DNA of 64,000 bases from Demequina soli (GTDB taxonomy: Bacteria > Actinomycetota > Actinomycetes > Actinomycetales > Demequinaceae): assembly GCF_000971195.1 (NCBI RefSeq), contig NZ_BBLZ01000001.1:124001-188000 (forward strand), read 5' to 3'. Below the pieces are notes generated by a model that was not told where the DNA came from, made no database searches, and saw nothing but the letters and a program-made list of their open reading frames with translations. Positions 37,858 through 45,562 of the stretch are shown piece by piece; position 1 is the stretch's first letter, and each line of letters begins with the position of its first letter. The position numbers and the translations under genes were made by a program.

Positions 37858-38769
37858 TTGACCGACATCACCCTCAACCGCTGGACGCGCTACGGTCACG
37901 ACCGCGTCTACGCGGCCGGCCCCGACGGCGCCCGTCTGGGGTACCTCGACCTCAAGACAGGCGAGGTTACGCTGGAACCCGACGCCGACGCGTCGGTGGA
38001 CGATGCGCTGCGCGACTGGAGCGAGAGCGGCGCGCCGGCGACGGCCCAGGCCACGCCGGACGAGGCAGCCGAGCCCGCGACGCTTGAGCCCGAGCCCGAG
38101 CCGCAGGAGGCCGAATCCCCTGCGCCCGAGTGGACCGACCTCGCGAGCACTCGCCCGGGCGAACTGGTACGCGCACAGGCCGCCGAGGCTTGGGAACGCG
38201 AGAAGCGGGCGGGCAAAGTACTCCCTCATCTCGCGCGCGCCCTGGACGTCCACACCGACGAGCGCGCGTGGAGGAAGGGCGCCGAGGGCGAGGAGAAGGT
38301 CGGAGCCGTCCTGGACCGTATGAAGAAGCGCGGGTGGCGGATCCTCCACTCCATCCCCGTCGGCGAGAACTCGGATATCGACCACCTCGCGATCGGTCCA
38401 GGCGGTGTGATCCTCGTGAACACGAAGCACCACCCGGGAGCCAAGGTCACGGTCACGAAGTATGGGGTGATGGTCAACGGGTCGAAGACCGACCACGCCC
38501 CGCAGGCCAGGGCGCAGGCGAAGAAGGCCTACGAGCTGCTCAACGCCGCGGGCGCCGAGGTCGAGCGCGTGGTGCCCTGGATTGCGGTCTACAACGGAAG
38601 CCTGCTGCAGCCCGAGATGAAGCTCGCGGGCAGGATCCCCGGAGTCGGCGTCGTGACGAACCACAACATCAACACCAACCTCAAGCGGCTCGACCCTGTG
38701 CTGTCGCTCGAGCGAGTGGAAGCGATCTACGAGATCGCGCGCCGGTCAACCACGTGGACATCGCGCTGA
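37858..38769 (+). CDS. NERD-domain protein
   Basis: A 303-residue protein with a C-terminal NERD domain (about residues 140-270), a nuclease-related fold: GAEGEEKVGAVLDRMKKRGW, then SDIDHLAIGPGGVILVNTKH with the Asp and the final Lys of the core. The usual catalytic Glu-x-Lys is NTKH, a partial match, so cleavage activity is uncertain. Residues 55-90 are a Pro/Glu/Ala-rich linker (EPEPEPQEAESPAPEW). The TTG at 37858 is chosen because GGAAG precedes it and the N-terminus MTDITLNRW is plausible; the frame is open further upstream, so the start is not certain. Confidence 0.78.
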   Translation: MTDITLNRWTRYGHDRVYAAGPDGARLGYLDLKTGEVTLEPDADASVDDALRDWSESGAPATAQATPDEAAEPATLEPEPEPQEAESPAPEWTDLASTRPGELVRAQAAEAWEREKRAGKVLPHLARALDVHTDERAWRKGAEGEEKVGAVLDRMKKRGWRILHSIPVGENSDIDHLAIGPGGVILVNTKHHPGAKVTVTKYGVMVNGSKTDHAPQARAQAKKAYELLNAAGAEVERVVPWIAVYNGSLLQPEMKLAGRIPGVGVVTNHNINTNLKRLDPVLSLERVEAIYEIARRSTTWTSR

Positions 38770-38793
38770 GTCTGCGCTGTCAGACGCCACCCC

Positions 38794-38799
38794 TAGAGT
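38794..38799 (+). promoter_or_regulatory. -10 element of a leaderless gene
   Basis: TAGAGT (TANNNT type) ends seven bases before the ATG at 38807, so the transcript would start at the start codon. A small inverted repeat (GTCTG / CAGAC, 38770-38785) lies just upstream. Confidence 0.5.
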
Positions 38800-38806
38800 C
38801 CACACC

Positions 38807-39208
38807 ATGACTACGCACGACACCGCCACCGACGCCGGCTCACGCCAGTATTACGACACTTTCGAGGACGCGCTGCGTGACTTCGCGATCCCGGTCGAGA
38901 ATCACGCGCTCGTCCGCGAGACCGTCGCCGGACTCGAGTACGGGCGCATCTACGTCCCCACGAAGTCGCGGCCCTATATCGCACTCGAGGGGTCCGACGG
39001 CGCGCCGGTGGTCGCCTACGTGAACTCGGGGACCGTCGACATCCACCGGCCGGAGGGTGGCTACGACCGCGTCGAGCTGCCGACCAACCGGCTGGGCGCG
39101 GCCTCCGGAGGCGGCGCGAAGCGCCACCCGGCGGACCTGCAGCGCGACGCGTGTCCCGCCTGCTTCACCGAACTGCCCGCGTCGGGGCTCTGCGGCACCT
39201 GCGACTGA
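38807..39208 (+). CDS. Small protein with a C-terminal four-Cys tail
   Basis: A 133-residue protein of unknown function. The N-terminal 75 residues (YYDTFEDALRDFAIPVENHA, LEYGRIYVPTKSRPYIALEG) look like a small alpha/beta domain. The C-terminus CPACFTELPASGLCGTCD carries two CxxC pairs, a zinc-ribbon-like tail. The same tail pattern ends the unrelated proteins at 49040-49471 and 56014-56355. A damaged copy of this gene's last 45 bases lies at 39565-39609. It appears to be leaderless. Binding of zinc is inferred from the cysteines. Confidence 0.65.
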   Translation: MTTHDTATDAGSRQYYDTFEDALRDFAIPVENHALVRETVAGLEYGRIYVPTKSRPYIALEGSDGAPVVAYVNSGTVDIHRPEGGYDRVELPTNRLGAASGGGAKRHPADLQRDACPACFTELPASGLCGTCD

Positions 39209-39246
39209 CCGGCACGAGCACCACACGCTTCAAGGCACTATCCCGA

Positions 39247-39516
39247 ATGAGAACGCTGATGGACTGGATCGATGCGCTGGTGGCGGCCGGAACGACCGGG
39301 CTGATCGTCGTGGTGCTGGTCGTGACCTTCTGGGCGTGCGCCATCGTGGCGTTCTTCTCCGTCGCGATCAACACCTCACGGATCCGGAAGGACGTCGCCG
39401 CGATGCGCGAGATCGCTGAGGCCGAGTTTCAGCTCAGCGCCGAAGACGCAGACGCGGCGCTCGCGACCAACGCCAACGACCCGGGACTGAACCCCAACGC
39501 ACCTCGCTCGTTCTGA
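39247..39516 (+). CDS. Small single-pass membrane protein
   Basis: An 89-residue protein with one hydrophobic segment (about residues 10-36, GTTGLIVVVLVVTFWACAIV) and a polar C-terminus (DVAAMREIAEAEFQLSAEDAD). The frame is open upstream into the preceding gene, but the ATG at 39247 places the helix near the N-terminus. No clear ribosome site is seen. The family is not recognised. Confidence 0.5.
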   Translation: MRTLMDWIDALVAAGTTGLIVVVLVVTFWACAIVAFFSVAINTSRIRKDVAAMREIAEAEFQLSAEDADAALATNANDPGLNPNAPRSF

Positions 39517-39555
39517 TCTCGCGGGACCCGGAACACCCGTCACCAGCGCCAGCCC

Positions 39556-39609
39556 GTGCGCCGCTTCACCGAGCTGCCCGCGTCGGGACTCTGCGGCACG
39601 TGCGACTGA
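39556..39609 (+). pseudogene. Remnant of a second copy of the Cys-tailed gene
   Basis: Bases 39565-39609 repeat the last 45 bases of the gene at 38807-39208, including its stop, with three differences, all at third codon positions (Glu, Gly and Thr codons unchanged in meaning). The frame reads FTELPASGLCGTCD and then stops. Upstream similarity ends, and no start for a whole gene exists. It is the 3' end of a deleted paralogue. Confidence 0.75.
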
Positions 39610-39661
39610 CTGCGGCTGCGGCGGCTGTGCACGCGGGGTAGACGGTCCACCAGCCCCGATC

Positions 39662-39667
39662 TACCGT
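39662..39667 (+). promoter_or_regulatory. -10 element of vapB
   Basis: TACCGT ends six bases before the GTG start at 39674, so vapB is probably transcribed without a leader. Confidence 0.45.
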
Positions 39668-39673
39668 GGCGGA

Positions 39674-39946
39674 GTGAGCCTCAACATCAGTGATCCGCGC
39701 ACGGTCGCGCTCGTCCGCGCGCTCGCCGCGCGCACCGGGGCGAACCAGACCAGCGCCATCGAGGAGGCGGTACGCATGCAGCTCGAGCGGCTCGACAGCG
39801 AGCAAGGCACCAGCCCGCGCTACGAGCGGCTCACACGCGCCGCGACCGTGCTCGAGGAGCTCGACGCAACCACCACGCCGGACGGCCGCGAAGGACTGCT
39901 GCGCGCCGAACGAGACCTGTACGACGAGGTCGGCCTCCCCCGGTGA
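39674..39946 (+). CDS. vapB: VapB-type antitoxin
   Basis: A 90-residue antitoxin of the VapB/PSK-regulator type. The N-terminus SLNISDPRTVALVRALAART and NQTSAIEEAVRMQLERL is a ribbon-helix-helix DNA-binding module with the dimer strand first; the rest binds the toxin. Its stop overlaps the toxin start (GTGA), the normal vapBC arrangement. The antitoxin looks complete, but the toxin is not (next entry). It may persist as a solitary repressor, or decoy for VapC toxins elsewhere in the genome. Confidence 0.8.
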   Translation: MSLNISDPRTVALVRALAARTGANQTSAIEEAVRMQLERLDSEQGTSPRYERLTRAATVLEELDATTTPDGREGLLRAERDLYDEVGLPR

Positions 39947-40047
39947 TCGCCGACACGTCCGCGGTTATCGCGGTCATCGGCGAGAAGCCCCTGTTGTTCG
40001 GGGGCGACGGCTTGCCCCGCGCCGACGTCCGCGCCGCCCTGGCCTGA
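39943..40047 (+). pseudogene. vapC: VapC toxin with a large internal in-frame deletion
   Basis: The frame opens with MIADTSAVIAVI, the start of a PIN-domain ribonuclease with its first catalytic Asp, and jumps after about 14 residues to KPLLFGGDGLPRADVRAALA, which matches the last residues of VapC. The total is 34 residues against about 130 for the family. Roughly 95 codons, with the middle acidic residues of the active site, are gone without a frameshift. It cannot be an active nuclease. Confidence 0.8.
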
Positions 40048-40216
40048 CGGCAAACCCGCCGGTCCACGCTCGCCTGAACCCCGCGCATCATCCCGTGACA
40101 CTCTCTGCCGGAATACCCACCGCGGTACCCGCGTTGGCCTTCTTCGGCACCGCACGGGCTCCTCGCGCACAATGCGAGAAGACGCCCACGCCCCACTCCC
40201 ACAAGGAAGGCCCGTC

Positions 40217-41194
40217 ATGAAGGCACTGATCCACCACGCGTTCGGCAACCCGGCCGAGGTCCTCACCGTCGAGGACGTCCCCACCCCCGAGCCCGGCCCG
40301 GGCGAGGCGCGCGTCCGCCTCATCGTCTCCCCCATCCACAACCACGACCTCTGGACCGTGACCGGCAACTACGGCTTCAAGCCCGAGATGCCCGCGCGCT
40401 CGGGCACCGAGGCCGTCGGGATCGTCGAGGCCGTCGGCGAGGGCGTCGAGAACCTCCAGCCCGGTACGCGGGTCGCCACGGGCGGCACGTTCGGCGTGTG
40501 GGCGGAGCAGTTCGTCGCCAAGGCCGCCGCGCTCATCCCCGTGCCCGACGGCATCCCCGACGACGTCGCCGCCCAGCTGGTCGCCATGCCCTTCTCCGCC
40601 ATCAGCCTGCTCGACTCGCTCGACCTCGCCGAGGGCGACTGGATGATCCAGAACGCCGCCAACGGCGCCGTCGGCCGCCTCGTCGCGCAGCTGGCCGCCG
40701 CCCGCGGCATCAACGTCGTCGGGCTGGTCCGCCGCACCGACGGCATCGGCGAGCTCGAGGCCCAGGGCATCGGGCGCATCGTCGCCACCGACACCGACGG
40801 CTGGCAGGAGCGCGTCCTCGAGATCACCGGCGGCGCGCCGCTCAAGGTCGGCGTCGAGTCCGTCGGCGGCCCGGCGGCCGGCGACGTGATGTCGCAGCTC
40901 GCCGAGAACGGCACGCTCGTGGTCTTCGGCGCGATGGCGTCGCCGACCCTGGAGATCGGCTCGGGCGATGTCATCTTCAAGCAGGCGACCGTGCGCGGAT
41001 TCTGGGGCTCGAAGGTCAGCGCCGCGATGCCGGCCGAGGACCGTGGCCGGTTGATGCGTGAGCTGTTCGCGCGGCTGTCCGACGGGACGATCACGCTGCC
41101 GGTGGAGGCAACCTTCTCGTTCGGCGAGATCGCCGAGGCCGTGAAGGCGCACTTCACGCCTGGGCGCGCCGGGAAGGTCATGCTGCGGCCGTAG
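40217..41194 (+). CDS. MDR-family oxidoreductase (quinone / enoyl reductase-like)
   Basis: A 325-residue NAD(P)H-dependent reductase of the medium-chain dehydrogenase family. The N-terminal GroES-like domain (SPIHNHDLWTVTGNYG) and the Rossmann part with AANGAVGRLVAQLAAARG (about residue 150) are complete. The zinc-ligand cysteines of alcohol dehydrogenases are absent, so it is a zinc-free quinone oxidoreductase or trans-2-enoyl-CoA reductase type. The ATG has an AAGGAAGG ribosome site. An imperfect inverted repeat (CTCGC..GCGAG) lies 25-45 bases upstream. It stands alone and ends at a hairpin. Confidence 0.85.
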   Translation: MKALIHHAFGNPAEVLTVEDVPTPEPGPGEARVRLIVSPIHNHDLWTVTGNYGFKPEMPARSGTEAVGIVEAVGEGVENLQPGTRVATGGTFGVWAEQFVAKAAALIPVPDGIPDDVAAQLVAMPFSAISLLDSLDLAEGDWMIQNAANGAVGRLVAQLAAARGINVVGLVRRTDGIGELEAQGIGRIVATDTDGWQERVLEITGGAPLKVGVESVGGPAAGDVMSQLAENGTLVVFGAMASPTLEIGSGDVIFKQATVRGFWGSKVSAAMPAEDRGRLMRELFARLSDGTITLPVEATFSFGEIAEAVKAHFTPGRAGKVMLRP

Positions 41195-41204
41195 GCGCCA
41201 ATTG

Positions 41205-41244
41205 ACGATGCGGTGGTCGGGTTCCCGCCCGGCCGCCGCATCGT
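41205..41244. terminator. Long hairpin between convergent genes
   Basis: ACGATGCGGTGGTCGGG at 41205-41221 pairs with CCCGGCCGCCGCATCGT at 41228-41244 over 17 positions, two of them G-U, with a six-base loop. It lies between two convergent stops. The outer stem carries ACGATGCGG, the core of the window-wide repeat. Confidence 0.7.
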
Positions 41245-41266
41245 GCGCGCCGGCGATCCGACACCG

Positions 41267-42778
41267 TCAACTCCAGCCGCGCGGGTTGCTCTCCATCTCG
41301 GCGTTCCGGCGCTCGAGCTCGGCGGCGAGGGCCGCGGCGTCCTCCGGGTGAAGCGCGAGGACGTCGTACGCCTCCCCCGGGTCCGCCTCGAGGTCGAACA
41401 GCCACGGCCCCTGCTGCGTCACCGACACGTCCGACGTCCCGCTCGTCACGTCCACGTACGGCTGCTCCGGGTAGTACTTGTACCGACCGTCGCTGACCGC
41501 GAGCAGCTGCTCGCCCGCGTAGTAGTAGGTGAAGTCCCCGACCGTGTCGGACGTCCCCGCCAGGAGCGGCGCCATGCTCGTCCCGTCGAGCGCGCGGTCC
41601 GTGGGCGCGGCGATGTCGAGCCAGTCGAGCAGCGTGGGCAGGATGTCGGTGCCCATCGTCATCGCGTCGAGCGTGCGCCCGCCGGCGATCCCGTCGGGCC
41701 AGCTCACGAGGAACGGCACGAGCATCCCGCCCTCCTCGACCTCGCCCTTGCGGCCGCGCGCGCCGCCGGTGGAGCCCTGGTACCAGGGGCCGTTGTCGCT
41801 GGTGACGATGATGATGGTGTTGTCCAGCTGGCCCGTGGCGTCGAGCTCGTCGACGATGCGACCGATGCCGTCGTCGAGCCCCTCGACCACGTCGCCGTAC
41901 GCGCCCGCGTCGGAGCGGCCGACGTTCTCCGCGGCGGGACTCAGAGGAGCGTGCGGGGAGTTGGGCGCGAGGTAGAGGAAGAACGGGTCGCCCGTCTGGG
42001 CGGCGGCGTCGATGACGTCGACGGCCTCGTCCGTGTAGAGCGCGTCGACGGTGCTCTGGTCGACGTCCTCGATCTCGACCTCGCCGTCGCGGTAGACCTT
42101 GAACGGGCTCATGTCGTTGGAGTACAGCGAGCCGAGGAAGCTGCCGAAGCCGAGGTCGTTGGGCAGGTGCCCGGCGGTGTCACCCAGGTGCCACTTGCCG
42201 ATCATGGCGGTGTCGTAGCCGGCGGCGCCGAGGACCTCGGGCAGCGTGATCTCCTCCTGACCCAGCCCGGTCGCACCCTCGTTGAGGTCGGCGTACGGGC
42301 CGTCGGAGGGGAAGAGCACGTCGGGCACGCCGGCTCGGGGCGCGAGCCTTCCGGTGAGAAGCGCCGCCCTGGACGGTGTGCAGACCGCCGCGGGCGCGTG
42401 GAAGTTCGTGAGGATCACGCCGTCCTCGGCGAGCGCGTCGAGGTTCGGCGTCTCGATGGGCGTGTCGCCCATGAACCCCAGATCGCCGTAGCCGAGGTCG
42501 TCGTAGTAGACGAGCAGCACGTTGGGGGCGCCTTCTCCCACGGGGGTGCCGCTCACCGCGGCGAGGTACTCGTCCTTCGCGGCCTCGTGCTCGGCCAGCG
42601 CCGGGTCCGGGGTCGCGGAGAGTTCTGGCGTGGCGGCCTCGGGCGCGGGCCCGGCAGCGTTGACGTAGGCCAGTCCGCCGACCACCACGGCGCCGGGGAT
42701 CGCGATGGCCAGCCCGGAGACGATGCGCCGGCGGGGCGCGCGCGCACTCTCGCCGGGCGGCGGTGGCGGCTGGGTCAT
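41267..42778 (-). CDS. Membrane-anchored sulfatase
   Basis: A 503-residue sulfatase that hydrolyses sulfate esters outside the membrane. After a basic Pro-rich start, residues 19-42 form a signal anchor (VSGLAIAIPGAVVVGGLAYV). Metal-binding Asp pair: VYYDDLGYGDLG (about 90-101). The signature CTPSRAALLTGR (Cys near 132) is the site converted to formylglycine. HAPLSPAAENVG and VTSDNGPWYQGS complete the active site. The length fits arylsulfatases. The ATG is preceded by GAAGGGGC. The substrate is unknown and no maturation enzyme is seen nearby. It runs convergent to the oxidoreductase. Confidence 0.9.
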   Translation of the reverse strand: MTQPPPPPGESARAPRRRIVSGLAIAIPGAVVVGGLAYVNAAGPAPEAATPELSATPDPALAEHEAAKDEYLAAVSGTPVGEGAPNVLLVYYDDLGYGDLGFMGDTPIETPNLDALAEDGVILTNFHAPAAVCTPSRAALLTGRLAPRAGVPDVLFPSDGPYADLNEGATGLGQEEITLPEVLGAAGYDTAMIGKWHLGDTAGHLPNDLGFGSFLGSLYSNDMSPFKVYRDGEVEIEDVDQSTVDALYTDEAVDVIDAAAQTGDPFFLYLAPNSPHAPLSPAAENVGRSDAGAYGDVVEGLDDGIGRIVDELDATGQLDNTIIIVTSDNGPWYQGSTGGARGRKGEVEEGGMLVPFLVSWPDGIAGGRTLDAMTMGTDILPTLLDWLDIAAPTDRALDGTSMAPLLAGTSDTVGDFTYYYAGEQLLAVSDGRYKYYPEQPYVDVTSGTSDVSVTQQGPWLFDLEADPGEAYDVLALHPEDAAALAAELERRNAEMESNPRGWS

Positions 42779-42841
42779 CGGGCCCCTTCTGCGTCGGCGG
42801 CTCCCCTGTGACGCACAGTCTGGCCCGACCGCATCGTCCCG

Positions 42842-43876
42842 TCAAAGAGCCTCACCCCCCGCTCCGTCCTCTCGATCACGTTCCGCGACGATCTCCGCGC
42901 GGCGCGTCGAGACGAGCAGGTCGGCGGAGCCCAGCGCGCGAGGGGTGCGGAGATACGTCGGCCGGAAGACGATCGGCGCCCCGATCGCCCGCCGCATGGC
43001 CTCGGCCCGGTCGGACGCCCCGCCATCGACGCCGAACCATCCCGCGAGGACCTTCCCGTTGGCGCCCTGACGGAAGCTGGCGATCGTGTCGTTCGCCTCG
43101 CATACGGCGAATGCGACACCCGTCGCGCCGCGCAGCACCGAGGACGGACGCCTGAAGATCCGAGGGTCGGCGATCGCGACCCGTGCGAGGAATCGCCGCA
43201 TCGCGGTGCGGTGCTCGACATCGAGGTGCTCGTCCGCGACCTCGTCGAGCAGCGCGAGGTGCTCGCCCACCCGGTCGCGGATGTCCTCCGCAATCCCGTC
43301 CCACACGAACTCCTCGTCCGGCAGCGGCTCCGCGTCGAGCGCCTCGAGCACGTCGGGTCCGCCGACGTGCACGGCGAGCCGTGCGCGCCGGCGCGTTTCT
43401 GCTTCTCGGGCGGCGGCCCCGCGGAGCCATGGATCGGCCTCCTCGTCCTCCCACATCGACAGCTCACGGCGTTCGGCGAGGACCGTGTGGATCTCGTCCG
43501 CGACCTCCTTGGAGGTGCTGGCGTCGGTCCCGTCGCGAGCGTGCATGAAGCGCACGAGTGCGGGCAGGACCACCGGCAGCGCGTCCAGGGCGCCGCAATC
43601 GGGGCGGGCGAACCCGGGCGCGGCCGCGCGCAACAGGTGCCCGACCACCCGGCCGTCCCACCGCATCGTCCCCCCGAGGGCGACCACCTCGGCGAAGGCG
43701 AGGACGAGGTCGAGCGCGCATGCCGCGCACCGGCCCGGGTTCCGGGGGCGATGATCCGACGCGAGGAACTCCTCACGCAGCGACTCGGACGCGTCGGAGA
43801 GCGTCCCGTAGACACGCTCGCCCGGGCCGGACACCCCCTCGTCCCAGCCCTCGGACAACCATCGCTCTGCGCTCAT
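42842..43876 (-). CDS. Unrecognised 344-residue protein
   Basis: A soluble, acidic protein with a CAACALDLVLAF segment (two Cys near residues 50 and 53) and a C-terminal region FAVCEANDTIASFRQGANGK. No known domain can be named. The ATG follows TAGCGT after six bases, so it is probably leaderless. The next gene on the strand, the sulfatase, begins 64 bases downstream. A GGACGATGC copy lies in the gap. Confidence 0.6.
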   Translation of the reverse strand: MSAERWLSEGWDEGVSGPGERVYGTLSDASESLREEFLASDHRPRNPGRCAACALDLVLAFAEVVALGGTMRWDGRVVGHLLRAAAPGFARPDCGALDALPVVLPALVRFMHARDGTDASTSKEVADEIHTVLAERRELSMWEDEEADPWLRGAAAREAETRRRARLAVHVGGPDVLEALDAEPLPDEEFVWDGIAEDIRDRVGEHLALLDEVADEHLDVEHRTAMRRFLARVAIADPRIFRRPSSVLRGATGVAFAVCEANDTIASFRQGANGKVLAGWFGVDGGASDRAEAMRRAIGAPIVFRPTYLRTPRALGSADLLVSTRRAEIVAERDREDGAGGEAL

Positions 43877-43882
43877 GCCTCG

Positions 43883-43888
43883 ACGCTA
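43883..43888 (-). promoter_or_regulatory. -10 element of a leaderless gene
   Basis: On the minus strand TAGCGT ends six bases before the ATG at 43876, as in other leaderless genes of the window. Confidence 0.5.
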
Positions 43889-44053
43889 GCCAGCCCGAGC
43901 GGACGGTGGACGTTCTCCACAGGCCGGATGCGCGCATCGTGCCCAGGGAGCGTGGGGGGTGATGTCCACAGCCCCGCGCGCCTCGACAGTTTTCCACATT
44001 TACCAGGGACGATGTGCGAGGTGAGTGTCAGACCCTCGTGATGGACTTGCTCC

Positions 44054-45523
44054 ATGGACGTCACGACCGCAGCTCTCGACCGGGCAGCCGCACGCGTGCA
44101 CGCTCTCGACGGGGCCGAGACCCGGGAGCTGCACGGCGAGGGGCTGCACGCCGCGATCGTCGCCGCGTGCGCGGTGCTGTCGGAGGCGCGTCGGCTGGCC
44201 GCCCCGATCGCGGCGGCCGTGGCGCGCGATGCGGGCGGGCAGGGCTCGCGAGGCGGCATCACGCGTGAGGCGGGGCACCGCAGCCCGGAGTACTTCATCG
44301 CCTCCCTGTTGGGCGGCACCATTGCGGAGGCGCGCACGCTCATCGGGGCCGGCCTCGCAATGGATCCCGACGACCCGGAGAAGCCCGAGGGGCCCGAGGG
44401 GCCCGGCGGCGGTGGGGACTCCGGCGGCGGCGAGGACAAGTCGAAGAACGATCCCCCGAAGCCTCCCCGCCCCAAGCCGCGCCCGCCGGTAGCCGGGTCG
44501 CTCGCGGAGGCGCTCGCCCACGGCACGATCGCGATCGACGCGGCCGCGCTCATCCGCGCGACACTCGCCGAGCTGTTCGACGCGGTCGACCGCGCGGAGC
44601 TCTGGGAGATCGAGAAGCGGCTCGTGGCGAAGGCCCCGCGGATGTCGCTCTACGACCTCCGCAAGGCCTGCTGGCGCGAGCGCGCCACCGCCGACCCCGC
44701 GGGATGGCGCGAGCGCGAGAAGCGGATCCGCGCGCGACGCTCCCTGACGATCGGCGAGGACGCCGAGGGCATGACGACGTTCACCGCGCGGCTCGATCCC
44801 CTGTCGGCGGCGCCCCTGCTCCGGTGGCTCGACGCTCAGGTCGCGGAGGCCCTCCGCTCCGCCCGCGACGCCGGCGTCCAGGAGGAGCGCACCGCCGCCC
44901 AGATCCGCGTCGACGCCCTGGCTACGCTCGCCTCCCACGGGCTGTCCTGCGACTCGCCCGGATCCGGCGCCAAGACCACCGTCCTGGTCACGATCGACCG
45001 TGCTGCGCTGGAGAGCGAGCTCGGGCTGGGCTCGTGCGACGGGATCGGCGTGCCCGTGACCGCGGCGACCGTGCGGCAGCTCGCCGTGGATGCCGAGATC
45101 CTGCCGGCCGTGTGCGGCGGCGAGTCCGAGGTCCTGGACTTCGGACGTGCACGTCGCCTCTTCACGCGGGCCCAGCAGCGCGCGCTGTCCGTGCGCGACG
45201 GGGGCTGCGCATGGTGCACGGCGCCGATCTCCTGGGTCGACACCCACCACATCGATCACTGGGTACGCCACGGCGGCTGCACCGACCTGTGCAACGGGGT
45301 GCTCCTGTGTCGCAGCTGCCACCTCCGCCTCCACGACACCGGCTGGGAGGTGGAGATCCACGGCGGCAACGTGTGGTTCCGGCCTCCCGCAAGCGTGGAT
45401 CCGGCTCGCGTGGCGGTGCTCGGCGGCCGGCGACGGACCGCGCCCAGGTCGATGCCGCAGCCTCCTCCCTTGCCCACCTCACCGTCCGTGCGGCGGTGCA
45501 GCGGAAACCACCTGCGGACATGA
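44054..45523 (+). CDS. DUF222 / HNH endonuclease-type protein
   Basis: A 489-residue member of the 13E12-like family common in actinobacteria. The N-terminal 300 residues are DUF222 (about 1-330, with a Gly/Pro-rich insert at 105-145: PEGPEGPGGGGDSGGGEDKS). The HNH domain is at about 378-430: CAWCTAPISWVDTHHIDHW and LLCRSCHLRLHD, with the two zinc-binding CxxC pairs and the HH pair intact. Family members are often multi-copy and may be mobile, but no flanking repeats are seen. The start ATG lacks a clear ribosome site. Confidence 0.85.
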   Translation: MDVTTAALDRAAARVHALDGAETRELHGEGLHAAIVAACAVLSEARRLAAPIAAAVARDAGGQGSRGGITREAGHRSPEYFIASLLGGTIAEARTLIGAGLAMDPDDPEKPEGPEGPGGGGDSGGGEDKSKNDPPKPPRPKPRPPVAGSLAEALAHGTIAIDAAALIRATLAELFDAVDRAELWEIEKRLVAKAPRMSLYDLRKACWRERATADPAGWREREKRIRARRSLTIGEDAEGMTTFTARLDPLSAAPLLRWLDAQVAEALRSARDAGVQEERTAAQIRVDALATLASHGLSCDSPGSGAKTTVLVTIDRAALESELGLGSCDGIGVPVTAATVRQLAVDAEILPAVCGGESEVLDFGRARRLFTRAQQRALSVRDGGCAWCTAPISWVDTHHIDHWVRHGGCTDLCNGVLLCRSCHLRLHDTGWEVEIHGGNVWFRPPASVDPARVAVLGGRRRTAPRSMPQPPPLPTSPSVRRCSGNHLRT

Positions 45524-45562
45524 GTGCCCTGGCCAGTCACCAGCCACGGTCGTCCGGCGCGG

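Noticed and set aside
44054-45523. Mobile element based on the DUF222/HNH gene
   Set aside because: No flanking direct or inverted repeats and no transposase or integrase were found.
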